Source: VXNE01 sp965205735
GTDB lineage: Bacteria > Pseudomonadota > Gammaproteobacteria > Pseudomonadales > Azotimanducaceae
Assembly (NCBI GenBank): GCA_965205735.1
Contig: OZ242179.1
Coordinates: 4,224,557-4,288,556, forward strand
Direction of reading: 5' to 3'
Length of the DNA stretch: 64,000 nucleotides
How positions within the stretch are numbered: position 1 is the first letter of the stretch; each line of letters starts with the position of its first letter. The notes beneath the pieces are model-generated. The model saw nothing but the letters and a program-made list of their open reading frames with translations, was not told the origin of the DNA and did not search any database. The position numbers and the translations under genes are program-made. Positions 8,359 to 15,180 of this stretch are shown here, one piece after another.

Positions 8359-8724
8359 CTACGCCACATCGTATTCTCTGATCAAAGCGTCCCCGGGTAT
8401 CTTCAGACCGCTCTGGAGTTTTCGAATCATGTTGATCGTCAATGGTCGCCGACCGGACATGACTTCCGACACACGTCCAGAACTCCCTATAAACGGCATC
8501 AGGTCCTTGTCCCTCATGTCGTTTTGTTCCATTACGAAGCGAATGACTTCCAGAGGGTGGGCATCTGGTATTGCAAAGCGCTTCGCTTCATAAGCTTCAA
8601 CGATCATAGCCAGAACATCGAGCTCGTCTTCCTCTGCTGAACCCGTCCTGGCATCCATCAAGTCCTCAATCCGTGATAAGGCGCGCCGGTAATCCCGCTC
8701 GGTTTTGATTGGTTTGATCTCCAT
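8359..8724 (-). CDS. HigA-type antitoxin / HTH regulator (orphan)
   Basis: The product is 121 aa. It opens with EIKPIKTERDYRRAL and has a middle EEDELDVLAMIVEAYE segment. An Xre-type helix-turn-helix follows (NDMRDKDLMPFIGSSGRVSE then VMSGRRPLTINMIRKL). This is the classic layout of HigA antitoxins, which bind their own promoter and neutralise a HigB mRNA interferase. The gene just upstream on the same strand is not a toxin but an NTF2-like protein, and no HigB-like frame is visible on either side. It may be a solitary regulator or antitoxin. ATG 8724 matches the family N-terminus. Confidence 0.82.
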   Translation of the reverse strand: MEIKPIKTERDYRRALSRIEDLMDARTGSAEEDELDVLAMIVEAYEAKRFAIPDAHPLEVIRFVMEQNDMRDKDLMPFIGSSGRVSEVMSGRRPLTINMIRKLQSGLKIPGDALIREYDVA

Positions 8725-8741
8725 CTCACACCCCCTCGGCA

Positions 8742-9137
8742 CTAGCTGGTGTGCAGAAAGCTGGAGCGGAACTGAATGCCCCAGTGGCCCTCAACCAGGG
8801 TCGCAATCCAAAAGGTATCAAAACTGTGATACACCGAACCGTCGGCGTGACAACGGTCGTTTCGCAGCGCGATATGGACCTTGTCATTGCCGCTGTGTAC
8901 CACTTCCAGGCTGGCCACAGCGGTGTGATGCCATCCTTCCTGTTCAAGCATCGATTCGCCACGCTTTGAACCCGCAATAAAGACGTTGGCGTTTTCGATT
9001 CTGGTGAACCTGCCATTGGCCAGGCGGATGTGCGGATAATTCAGCGTCTTGGCGTGACGCTCGTGGTCCTGCGCACTAAATGTGTCGATAAACGCGTGCA
9101 CGACCGCGATGGCCGCTTTCTCGGAGGCTGCATTCAT
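8742..9137 (-). CDS. SnoaL/NTF2-like fold protein
   Basis: The product is 131 aa. The pattern AAIAVVHAFIDTFSAQDHER...LNYPHIRLANGRF fits, as does the aromatic-rich C-terminal strand pair SVYHSFDTFWIATLVEGHWG / IQFRSSFLH. Both fit the small cone-shaped NTF2-like fold, a scaffold used by ketosteroid isomerase-like enzymes and by ligand-binding proteins. No catalytic set can be assigned. It ends 17 bp before the antitoxin-like gene, so the two are probably cotranscribed. ATG 9137 is preferred; a start at 9185 would add 16 unlikely residues. Confidence 0.65.
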   Translation of the reverse strand: MNAASEKAAIAVVHAFIDTFSAQDHERHAKTLNYPHIRLANGRFTRIENANVFIAGSKRGESMLEQEGWHHTAVASLEVVHSGNDKVHIALRNDRCHADGSVYHSFDTFWIATLVEGHWGIQFRSSFLHTS

Positions 9138-9185
9138 CGCTATCTCATGAATTGATCTGGTGCTACCAATCGCTGCCTCACCCAT

Positions 9186-9337
9186 TCAGGCCATAGGCGG
9201 TGACTGAACCAGCTCAATATCGACAAAGTCAGGGCCCCGCTTTACAAAAGCGATTCTGCCCTTACCGGCACGGGCTTCATTGGAAACTTCGGGCCTTTGG
9301 CTTCCAGATCATCTGGTGCAGCAACGGCGTGAACGTC
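9186..9337 (-). pseudogene. Frameshifted C-terminal remnant of a VOC/glyoxalase-like gene
   Basis: Two frames carry adjoining halves of a vicinal-oxygen-chelate protein end. One reads APDDLEAKGPKFPMKPVPVR. The neighbouring frame reads GRIAFVKRGPDFVDIELVQ and then a stop. Together they resemble the last two strands of a glyoxalase-like domain, whose final Glu is the metal ligand. No N-terminal half is recognisable upstream. This is the only content I can support in the 350-bp gap between the NTF2-like and PhyH genes. Assignment rests on pattern memory only. Confidence 0.5.
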
Positions 9338-9487
9338 CCCTCGCCAACTGGCACGTCCCGAGTCCTGGGTAAATCACGAAAGTGCGATCAGGACTCGGAT
9401 TCCGGAGCAGCCGGCAAGGAAAATTGCGAAAGCACAAATGGCGTTCGGGCGATCTCGGCCATGAGCGTCATCAGGGACGCGCGCGGC

Positions 9488-10495
9488 TCATTGTTCCACG
9501 GGCCGGTAGCCTTCTCCGATCTCCTGCGCGTAGGCAGAGAGGTATTTCTCGGCGGTCTCGACTCTGTGCTTTGTCTCGGTCGGGTTCGAGCCCCCCACCT
9601 TAACGCCCTGCTGGGTCAGGATCGCGAACCGCGGCGGGTGCCGGTCGAGCGTTTCCTGCGGGATCTTGTCGATGTAGTTCTCGGTCGTGCGCATGAAATG
9701 CCGCAGCATGTAGTTCGTCAGGCTGACGCGCACCCCCGGCGCGGTGCGGTTGTACGCGCCGTGCCAGAGGTTGCTGTGATGCACCAGCAGGGAGCCGGCC
9801 TTGCCTTCTAGCGGGATCGCCTGCTGATTGCCGCGATCACCTTCCTTTTCCGGCACGATCTTTTCTTCGCCGAGCGGCTGGCGGCACCACTTATGGCTAC
9901 CCGGCACGACCGCCGTCGAGCCGTTTTCCCGGGTGTAATCAGTCAACCAGTAGGTTGTCTGGCAGCCGATGGCATGCGGCGGCAACGGTGACGGCAGCGA
10001 GTTGTCCGCATGCAACGCCAGCGCAGTGCTATTGGGCCCTTTCATCCAGCAGCCCATGCTCGACATCACCGCGTTGTAGCCGATCAGGTGCGTGACCAGC
10101 GCGAGCCGCACCGGGTTCATCAGCACCTCTTCGAACACCTCGTCTTCGAGCAGCAGCGAATGGAACACATCGCCCAGCGGCCCGTGAGGATGATACCCGT
10201 GACCCGTGTAGCGACCCCCCAAAGCCGTCCCTTCGAGGTTGATGTGCGTGGAGCCGGTCTCGAGATCGGGTCGCTCGCCGTTGCGCCGCTCGGCGATATC
10301 GAGACACGCCTCGAGCAATCGCTGGGCGAGGCCGTTGGGGTTGGCGATCTCGGGCGGGACTATCGTGTAGCCGTACGCATCGAGTTCGGCCACGTGTTTC
10401 TGCAAGCCAAGCTCACAGATTTCGTTCCATGAGCGATCCAGAGTGGTCTGGGTCCTGATTACGGGTTCTTCCGTTTTGATTGCGGGTTCTGCCAT
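9488..10495 (-). CDS. Phytanoyl-CoA dioxygenase (PhyH) family Fe(II)/2-oxoglutarate oxygenase
   Basis: The product is 335 aa, a non-haem iron oxygenase that hydroxylates a small molecule using 2-oxoglutarate. The facial triad is visible: HAD in STALALHADNSLPSP and the distal His in LLVHHSNLWHGAYNRT. Arg in APGVRVSLTNYML would bind 2-oxoglutarate. GSTAVVPGSHKW is typical of the PhyH/ectoine-hydroxylase superfamily. GGGGAGGAAC precedes ATG 10495 at good spacing. It is followed on the same strand, across about 70 bp, by the upstream gloA gene. The substrate is unknown. Confidence 0.87.
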   Translation of the reverse strand: MAEPAIKTEEPVIRTQTTLDRSWNEICELGLQKHVAELDAYGYTIVPPEIANPNGLAQRLLEACLDIAERRNGERPDLETGSTHINLEGTALGGRYTGHGYHPHGPLGDVFHSLLLEDEVFEEVLMNPVRLALVTHLIGYNAVMSSMGCWMKGPNSTALALHADNSLPSPLPPHAIGCQTTYWLTDYTRENGSTAVVPGSHKWCRQPLGEEKIVPEKEGDRGNQQAIPLEGKAGSLLVHHSNLWHGAYNRTAPGVRVSLTNYMLRHFMRTTENYIDKIPQETLDRHPPRFAILTQQGVKVGGSNPTETKHRVETAEKYLSAYAQEIGEGYRPVEQ

Positions 10496-10564
10496 GACTT
10501 AAGTTCCTCCCCGGCCTATGTCCTGGATTCTACGCCTTCACCGCGAGCGGTGGGCGGTGCGGCC

Positions 10565-10981
10565 TTACCACTCGCCGGTATTCGCCATGCTGGACCACGG
10601 TTCGGCCGGCGGCAGGGGCCCATCTTTCTGCAGGAGTTCGACGGATATGTTGTCGGGCGAGCGCACGAAGGCCATGTACCCGTCCCGAGGCGGGCGATGG
10701 ATCGTGATCCCCGCGTCCATCAACGATTGGCACAGCGCGTAGATATCGTCCACTCGATAAGCGAGATGACCGAAGTTGCGGCCACCGCCCAGGGTTTCCG
10801 GGTCCCAGTTGTGGGTGATTTCAACCTGCGCGCCTTCATCCCCCGGGGCGGCCATAAAGACGAGCGTGTAGCGGCCGGCTTCGATGTCGTGGCGGCGCAA
10901 CTCCTTCAACCCGAGCTTTTCGAAGAAGTCGATGGAGGCGTCGAGGTCGTTCACCCGAACCATGGTGTGGAGGTACTTCAT
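10565..10981 (-). CDS. gloA: Lactoylglutathione lyase (glyoxalase I)
   Basis: The product is 138 aa. It converts the methylglyoxal-glutathione hemithioacetal to S-lactoylglutathione. It opens MKYLHTMVRVNDLDASIDFF, very close to classic GloA, and the four metal ligands line up as His5, Glu54 (AQVEITHNWD), His72 (NFGHLAYRVDD) and Glu115 (NISVELLQ). ATG 10981 was chosen because GloA proteins begin at exactly this point. It could also be another VOC enzyme given the moderate divergence in the middle. It is likely cotranscribed with the downstream PhyH gene. Confidence 0.85.
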   Translation of the reverse strand: MKYLHTMVRVNDLDASIDFFEKLGLKELRRHDIEAGRYTLVFMAAPGDEGAQVEITHNWDPETLGGGRNFGHLAYRVDDIYALCQSLMDAGITIHRPPRDGYMAFVRSPDNISVELLQKDGPLPPAEPWSSMANTGEW

Positions 10982-11045
10982 CGCGTGCGTCCGTACTTGG
11001 CTTGAGAGGGACAGACTACCGGTGTCGGTTTTGCGCGGCAAGGCA

Positions 11046-12179
11046 CTATCGACGGGCCTCGCCCTTCGCGGCGGTCCTGACCATCCTGGCCAGCGCCAGT
11101 CGCTGGTCGTCCATGTCCCGCAGCAGCGCCAGCTGATTGTGCGCCCGGTCGAGGTTGTGATTGGCGTAGGCGGTGCGGAAGTACCTGTCGCCTTCGAGGT
11201 AGTCCGTCAGAAACCGCACGGCCAGCATGAACGTGACGTACAGGATGCCGTCGACCAGGGTGTCCTTTTCCGCCGCTGTCAGGGTGGCGGTCGCGCAATA
11301 GCCGCTGGCGATCGCCTCGACCCGCGCGAGGTCGAGGCCGATGCGCGACGCGTCGGTTTCATTCTCGTCGGTGCGGGCCGCCGCCGAGCGGACGAGGTCG
11401 CCGAAATCAAAGACCGCGGCGCCCGGCATGACGGTGTCCAGATCGACCACGCAGAGCGCGCGCGGGCCGTCGGCGTCGAACAGCACGTTGCTGATCTTGC
11501 AATCGTTGTGCGCGATGCGGTCGCGCGGGAACTCGATGGCCGCGAGGCCGGAAAAGCGTTCGATCGCGGCGCAGGCGTCTTGCGCATGTCGCGCGCGGCT
11601 GCGGACATCGGCGCCGAGAGCGCGTTCAAACGCAGCCAGACGGGCGGGCAGATCGTGGAAACCTGCCACGGTATCCTCGAAGTCGTCGGGCCGCAGGCTG
11701 CGGGTTTCGTGCAGGAACGCGCCGAACGCGCGGCCCGCCTCGCGGGCTATTTCGGGCGTCGCCGCGGTGTCCATGTGGCGGCTCGCGGATACGAAGCGGT
11801 ACAAGCGCCAGAACGCGCCGTCGGCATCCCGATGCAGCAGTCCGCCGTCCGCCGCCCGCAGGATTTCGGGGAGCCGGTCGGGCCGCGCCGCATAGAGGCG
11901 TTCCAGGTTGCGGGCGATGCGTTCGGGATGGACGAAGACGGCCTGGTTGATTCGCTGCAACAGGTAGTCGTCGCCGTCGCGGGCCGTCAGGCGGTAGCTG
12001 TCATTGATGTTGCCGTCGCCGTACCGAGTGATCTGCTCAGGCGCGCCGATACCGAAGGCGCCGGCGGCTTGCGCGGCGGCGCTGCGCGATTGGGCTTCGG
12101 ACGGCGTGGCTTCGATCTTGTCGACACCCGCTCGGCTGTCGGGGGCGTCGGACAACCGACTATTACTCGGAGCCGCCAT
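11046..12179 (-). CDS. APH-fold sugar kinase, N-acetylhexosamine 1-kinase (NahK)-like
   Basis: The product is 377 aa. The nucleotide-binding start is TRYGDGNINDSYRL followed by DYLLQRINQAVF. The catalytic loop is IAHNDCKISNVLFD, and the metal-binding loop is VVDLDTVMPGAAVFDFGDLV. The last two are very close to the anomeric kinase NahK. NahK phosphorylates GlcNAc/GalNAc at C1; other members of the phosphotransferase family act on different small alcohols, so the substrate is tentative. The first ~50 residues are low-complexity. Its ATG lies 17 bp inside the end of the Nudix gene, so the two are probably translated together. Confidence 0.78.
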   Translation of the reverse strand: MAAPSNSRLSDAPDSRAGVDKIEATPSEAQSRSAAAQAAGAFGIGAPEQITRYGDGNINDSYRLTARDGDDYLLQRINQAVFVHPERIARNLERLYAARPDRLPEILRAADGGLLHRDADGAFWRLYRFVSASRHMDTAATPEIAREAGRAFGAFLHETRSLRPDDFEDTVAGFHDLPARLAAFERALGADVRSRARHAQDACAAIERFSGLAAIEFPRDRIAHNDCKISNVLFDADGPRALCVVDLDTVMPGAAVFDFGDLVRSAAARTDENETDASRIGLDLARVEAIASGYCATATLTAAEKDTLVDGILYVTFMLAVRFLTDYLEGDRYFRTAYANHNLDRAHNQLALLRDMDDQRLALARMVRTAAKGEARR

Positions 12180-12747
12180 GCGGGCCGCTTGGCGTCGGAT
12201 GCGTTTCGATGGCGCGCTGGATGATGATGTCCTCGACGCGGACGGGAAATACCCCGCGCAGGCGATCACGGAAGTAATGCGCAAGCGTTTTCGAGATGAC
12301 CGGAAACGCGAGTTCGTTCCAGGGAATGTCGGGTTCGCGGAAGAGGCGCGTTTCCAGGGTCTCCTGGCCGATGCCGTAGCGGCCGTCGATCACGCGGGCG
12401 CGGAAAAACATGTAGACCTGCGAAATGTGCGGGAGGTTGAATACGGTGTACAGGCCGTGGCCGTCGACACGGGCGCGGGCTTCCTCCCAGGTCTCGCGCG
12501 CGGCGCCGTCGAACACCGTCTCGCCGGTCTCGAGGTATCCCCCGGGCAAGGTCCAGAGCCCCCGGCGCGGTTCAATCGCGCGGCGACACAGCAGGACGCG
12601 GTCTTCGAAGACGGGCACGCAACACGCCACGATCTTCGGATTCTCGTAGTGGATCGCGTCGCAGCCGGGGCAAACGAATCGTTCGCGATCATCGCCCGGC
12701 GGGATTTTCTTCGATACGGGCGCCCCGCACCTGCTGCAATAGTTCAC
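12163..12747 (-). CDS. Nudix hydrolase with N-terminal zinc ribbon
   Basis: The product is 194 aa. An N-terminal ribbon (NYCSRCG ... FVCPGCD) precedes the Nudix box GGYLETGETVFDGAARETWE-EARA. The box has the Glu/Arg set needed for Mg-dependent cleavage of nucleoside-diphosphate-X bonds. The layout resembles NudC-related or ADP-ribose pyrophosphatase-like proteins, but the NADH-specific signature is not evident. GTG 12747 places the first Cys close to the N-terminus as in relatives; ATG-class starts reach 12774. It overlaps the downstream kinase gene. TATAAT occurs just upstream of the GTG. Confidence 0.85.
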   Translation of the reverse strand: MNYCSRCGAPVSKKIPPGDDRERFVCPGCDAIHYENPKIVACCVPVFEDRVLLCRRAIEPRRGLWTLPGGYLETGETVFDGAARETWEEARARVDGHGLYTVFNLPHISQVYMFFRARVIDGRYGIGQETLETRLFREPDIPWNELAFPVISKTLAHYFRDRLRGVFPVRVEDIIIQRAIETHPTPSGPHGGSE

Positions 12748-12894
12748 GCGGGCGATTATAGCCCGGTGCACCACCGCCCCTTCTTATCCTCTGGTCGTTT
12801 GGCAGAATCCGAAGGTCTCCGATGGATTTGCGCGCGCGGCTTCGACACAATGTGGCTGCAAGGGACAGGCACCATTGCGGGAGGGCGGAAGCGC

Positions 12895-13431
12895 GTGATC
12901 TATGCCTTGGGCGACCGGCGCGTGGTGACGCGCGGCGACTATTTCGTGGCCGCGTCCGCCTCGGTGGTCGGCGCAGTGGTGCTGCACCACAACGTCAGCG
13001 TGTGGTTCGGCGCCGTGGTGCGCGGCGACTACGGCACGGTGACGATCGGCGCAAACAGCAACATTCAGGATTGCGCCGTGGTCCACATGGACGACGCATA
13101 TCCGGTGACCATAGGCGAGGGCGTAACGGTTGGCCACCACGCCGTGGTGCACGGTTGTACGATTGGCCACAACTCGCTCATCGGTATCCATGCCGTCGTG
13201 ATGAACGGCGCGAGGATCGGCTCCAATTGCCTGATCGGCTCCAACGCATTGGTGACCGAAGGCAAGGAAATCCCGGATGGCAGTCTCGTACTGGGTTCTC
13301 CGGGTCGGGTCGTGCGTGAGCTTTCCGTAGAAGAGATTGAAGAAATAACATATTTTTCAAATCTTTATGTAGATAACTTCAAGTTGTACAAGACACATAT
13401 GCAAAGCCAAGAGGAAGCGGATCGAGAATGA
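12895..13431 (+). CDS. Gamma-class carbonic anhydrase-like hexapeptide protein (YrdA/PaaY type)
   Basis: The product is 178 aa and forms a left-handed beta-helix. Hexapeptide turns run from SVVGAVVLHHNVSVWFGAV to IGSNCLIGSNALV. Zinc ligands are likely the His residues in VVHMDD and TVGHHAVVHGC. GSPGRVVREL near the end is typical. The GTG at 12895 follows GGGAGGGCGGAAGCGC and gives the usual family length; an ATG at 12850 lacks a ribosome site. The stop overlaps the purT start (ATGA). The last ~30 codons are markedly AT-rich compared with everything around them. Confidence 0.85.
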   Translation: MIYALGDRRVVTRGDYFVAASASVVGAVVLHHNVSVWFGAVVRGDYGTVTIGANSNIQDCAVVHMDDAYPVTIGEGVTVGHHAVVHGCTIGHNSLIGIHAVVMNGARIGSNCLIGSNALVTEGKEIPDGSLVLGSPGRVVRELSVEEIEEITYFSNLYVDNFKLYKTHMQSQEEADRE

Positions 13432-14621
13432 TCGAAATCGGCACGCCTTTATCGAGGACGCCGACGCGGGTGATGCTGCTCGGCGCGGGGGAACTGGGGA
13501 AGGAGGTCGTGATCGCCTTGCAGCGCTACGGCGTCGAAGTCATCGCCGTCGACCGCTACGCCGATGCGCCCGCCATGCAGGTCGCGCATCGCGGCCGGAC
13601 CATCGACATGTTGGATGGCGAAGCGCTGCGCGCGGTGATCGAGGCGGAAAGACCGCACTTGGTCGTGCCGGAAATCGAAGCCATCGCGACTCCGACACTG
13701 GTGGAACTGGAACGCGAGGGCTACAACATCGTGCCGACCGCGCGGGCGGCGCGCCTGACCATGAATCGCGAAGGCATCCGCCGGCTCGCAGCGGAGGAAC
13801 TCGGCGTTGCGACTTCCCCTTATCGTTTCGCGGAGACGGAGGAGGAATATTTCGCCGCGATTGACGACATCGGCGTGCCGTGCATCGTGAAGCCGGTGAT
13901 GAGTTCGTCCGGCAAGGGACAGTCCACCGTGGCGGCGCGGGACGATGCGCGGCAGGCGTGGCGGCTAGCTCATAGCGCCGCGCGGGGTGCCGCGGACCGG
14001 GTCATTGTCGAGGGTCTTGTCGATTTCGACTATGAGATCACCCTGCTCACCGTGCGCTACGGCGATGGCAAGGTGGCGTTCTGCGAACCCATCGGGCATC
14101 GCCAGGAGGGCGGCGACTATCGGGAATCCTGGCAGCCCCAACCCATGAGCGAGGGAGCCCGCGCCGAGGCGCAGCGCATAGCGGCACTGGTCACCGGCGA
14201 ACTGGGCGGCCGCGGAATCTTCGGGGTCGAATTCTTCATCAAGGGCGACGCGGTCCTGTTTTCGGAGGTGAGTCCGAGGCCGCACGATACCGGCATGGTG
14301 ACGATGATCAGCCAGGACAAGTCCCAGTTCGCGCTCCACGCCCGGGCGATACTGGGTTTGCCGGTATCGGAGATCGTGCAGCGCGGACCGTCGGCTTCCG
14401 CGGTGATCATCGCGCATGGCGACTCCGACCAGGTGACGTACTCCGGGCTAGATAAAGCGCTTGCCGTGGCGGGCACCGAGATTCGCCTGTTCGGCAAACC
14501 GGAAGTGCGGGGCGAGCGGCGCATGGGCGTTGCCCTGGCGGTTGGCGAATCCATCGACGAGGCGCGTAACAAGGCGAGAGCCGCCGCCGCCGCAGTGCGC
14601 TGCAACCCCGGGCCTGGCTAG
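13428..14621 (+). CDS. purT: Formate-dependent phosphoribosylglycinamide formyltransferase
   Basis: The product is 397 aa. PurT uses ATP and formate to make formyl-GAR in de novo purine synthesis. The ATP-grasp fold is clear: VMLLGAGELGKEVVIALQRY at the N-terminus, IVKPVMSSSGKGQS for the ATP loop, and GIFGVEFFIKGD with FSEVSPRPHDTGMVT for the metal/GAR site. Length and ends match the family. It overlaps the carbonic anhydrase-like gene by 4 bp, so the two are translationally coupled; both use one-carbon/CO2 chemistry, although a functional link is only inference. Its TAG stop is the first bases of repeat B2. Confidence 0.95.
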   Translation: MIEIGTPLSRTPTRVMLLGAGELGKEVVIALQRYGVEVIAVDRYADAPAMQVAHRGRTIDMLDGEALRAVIEAERPHLVVPEIEAIATPTLVELEREGYNIVPTARAARLTMNREGIRRLAAEELGVATSPYRFAETEEEYFAAIDDIGVPCIVKPVMSSSGKGQSTVAARDDARQAWRLAHSAARGAADRVIVEGLVDFDYEITLLTVRYGDGKVAFCEPIGHRQEGGDYRESWQPQPMSEGARAEAQRIAALVTGELGGRGIFGVEFFIKGDAVLFSEVSPRPHDTGMVTMISQDKSQFALHARAILGLPVSEIVQRGPSASAVIIAHGDSDQVTYSGLDKALAVAGTEIRLFGKPEVRGERRMGVALAVGESIDEARNKARAAAAAVRCNPGPG

Positions 14622-14887
14622 CCCGGACATTTCACCAAGGGCCGCGATGATCGCGCAGGATTTTGCCCGCGTGCGCGTGCTTGCGAGCGGAGGCATAGCC
14701 ACGCCTTATGGTGCAGCGAGCGCGTGCGCGCACGCGGGGCAAAAGTGCCCCACAGTCGGTGCCTTCGGCTCCGCCCGTGGCCCGGCCCCACCGTGCGAGG
14801 GCGCGGCAGCGCTGTCTGCCCGCACCTGATTGAAACTAAATGGCATCTGTTCGCTCGACAAGCGGCTTGGTGAAATATCCGGGCTAG
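14618..14887. mobile_element. Family B element (MITE-like), copy B2
   Basis: The element is 270 bp. Ends are CTAGCCCGGACATTTCACC and GGTGAAATATCCGGGCTAG. It contains the long module around TTTTGCCCGCGTGCGCGTGC and the GTGCCCCACAGTCGG module also seen in B1. The purT stop codon TAG is part of its left end. No ORF of interest. Confidence 0.8.
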
Positions 14888-14950
14888 CAGTGCCCCGCAG
14901 CCGGCGCCCTGGCGGGCGCGTGTTTTGCCCCCGCCCAAGCCGGCGACGGG
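14888..14950. repeat. Family D repeat fragment
   Basis: It shares GGCGGGCG and GTGTTTTGCCCCCGCCCAAG with the full family D copies at 56748-56989, directly next to B2. The palindromic half of the repeat is missing. Confidence 0.5.
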
Positions 14951-14998
14951 TATTGTAATTCGCGCTTGCGTCCGCTGACGATATTCGGGGCGGTCGCG

Positions 14999-15026
14999 TT
15001 GACAAGCGTGGAAACAGGACTATAGT
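14999..15026 (+). promoter_or_regulatory. Sigma-70 type promoter for the leu leader and leuA
   Basis: TTGACA (14999-15004) and TATAGT (15021-15026) are separated by 16 bp. It is the best promoter match I noticed in the window. The expected transcription start is near 15032-15034, almost at the ATG of the leader peptide, so the leader may be translated from a leaderless end. Confidence 0.6.
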
Positions 15027-15034
15027 TCGCTGCT

Positions 15035-15100
15035 ATGACCGGACGCACTTCAGTTCTGTTCGAGATAGCGTTACCGCTGGCACTTCTCCTGCCGGCTTAG
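15035..15100 (+). CDS. leuL: Leucine-rich leader peptide upstream of leuA
   Basis: This is a 21-codon ORF with six leucine codons, five of them in the last 11 codons (TTA, CTG, CTT, CTC, CTG), ending in TAG. It lies between a sigma-70-like promoter and leuA. Classical leu attenuators use exactly this arrangement: ribosome stalling at Leu codons when charged tRNA-Leu is low changes the fold of the following RNA. The peptide reads MTGRTSVLFEIALPLALLLP plus A. It has no ribosome-binding site and may start at the transcript 5' end. The role is inferred from position and codon content, not from similarity. Confidence 0.6.
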   Translation: MTGRTSVLFEIALPLALLLPA

Positions 15101-15135
15101 CCGGCATATACCTCAAAATCCGGGCCTTCGGCCCG
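15091..15135 (+). promoter_or_regulatory. Leader RNA hairpins (candidate leu attenuator)
   Basis: Two perfect hairpins follow the leader peptide's Leu codons: GCCGGC-TTA-GCCGGC (15091-15105), which overlaps the leader stop codon, and CGGGCC-TTC-GGCCCG (15121-15135). There is no U-run after the second, so it is not a standard intrinsic terminator. Control could be Rho-dependent or act on leuA translation: CACCTCC (15150-15156) could pair with the GGGAG ribosome site near 15168. Confidence 0.45.
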
Positions 15136-15180
15136 CCGTCACCTCCAAACAAGTCGGGACGAATTCGGGAGAAATTCGCC

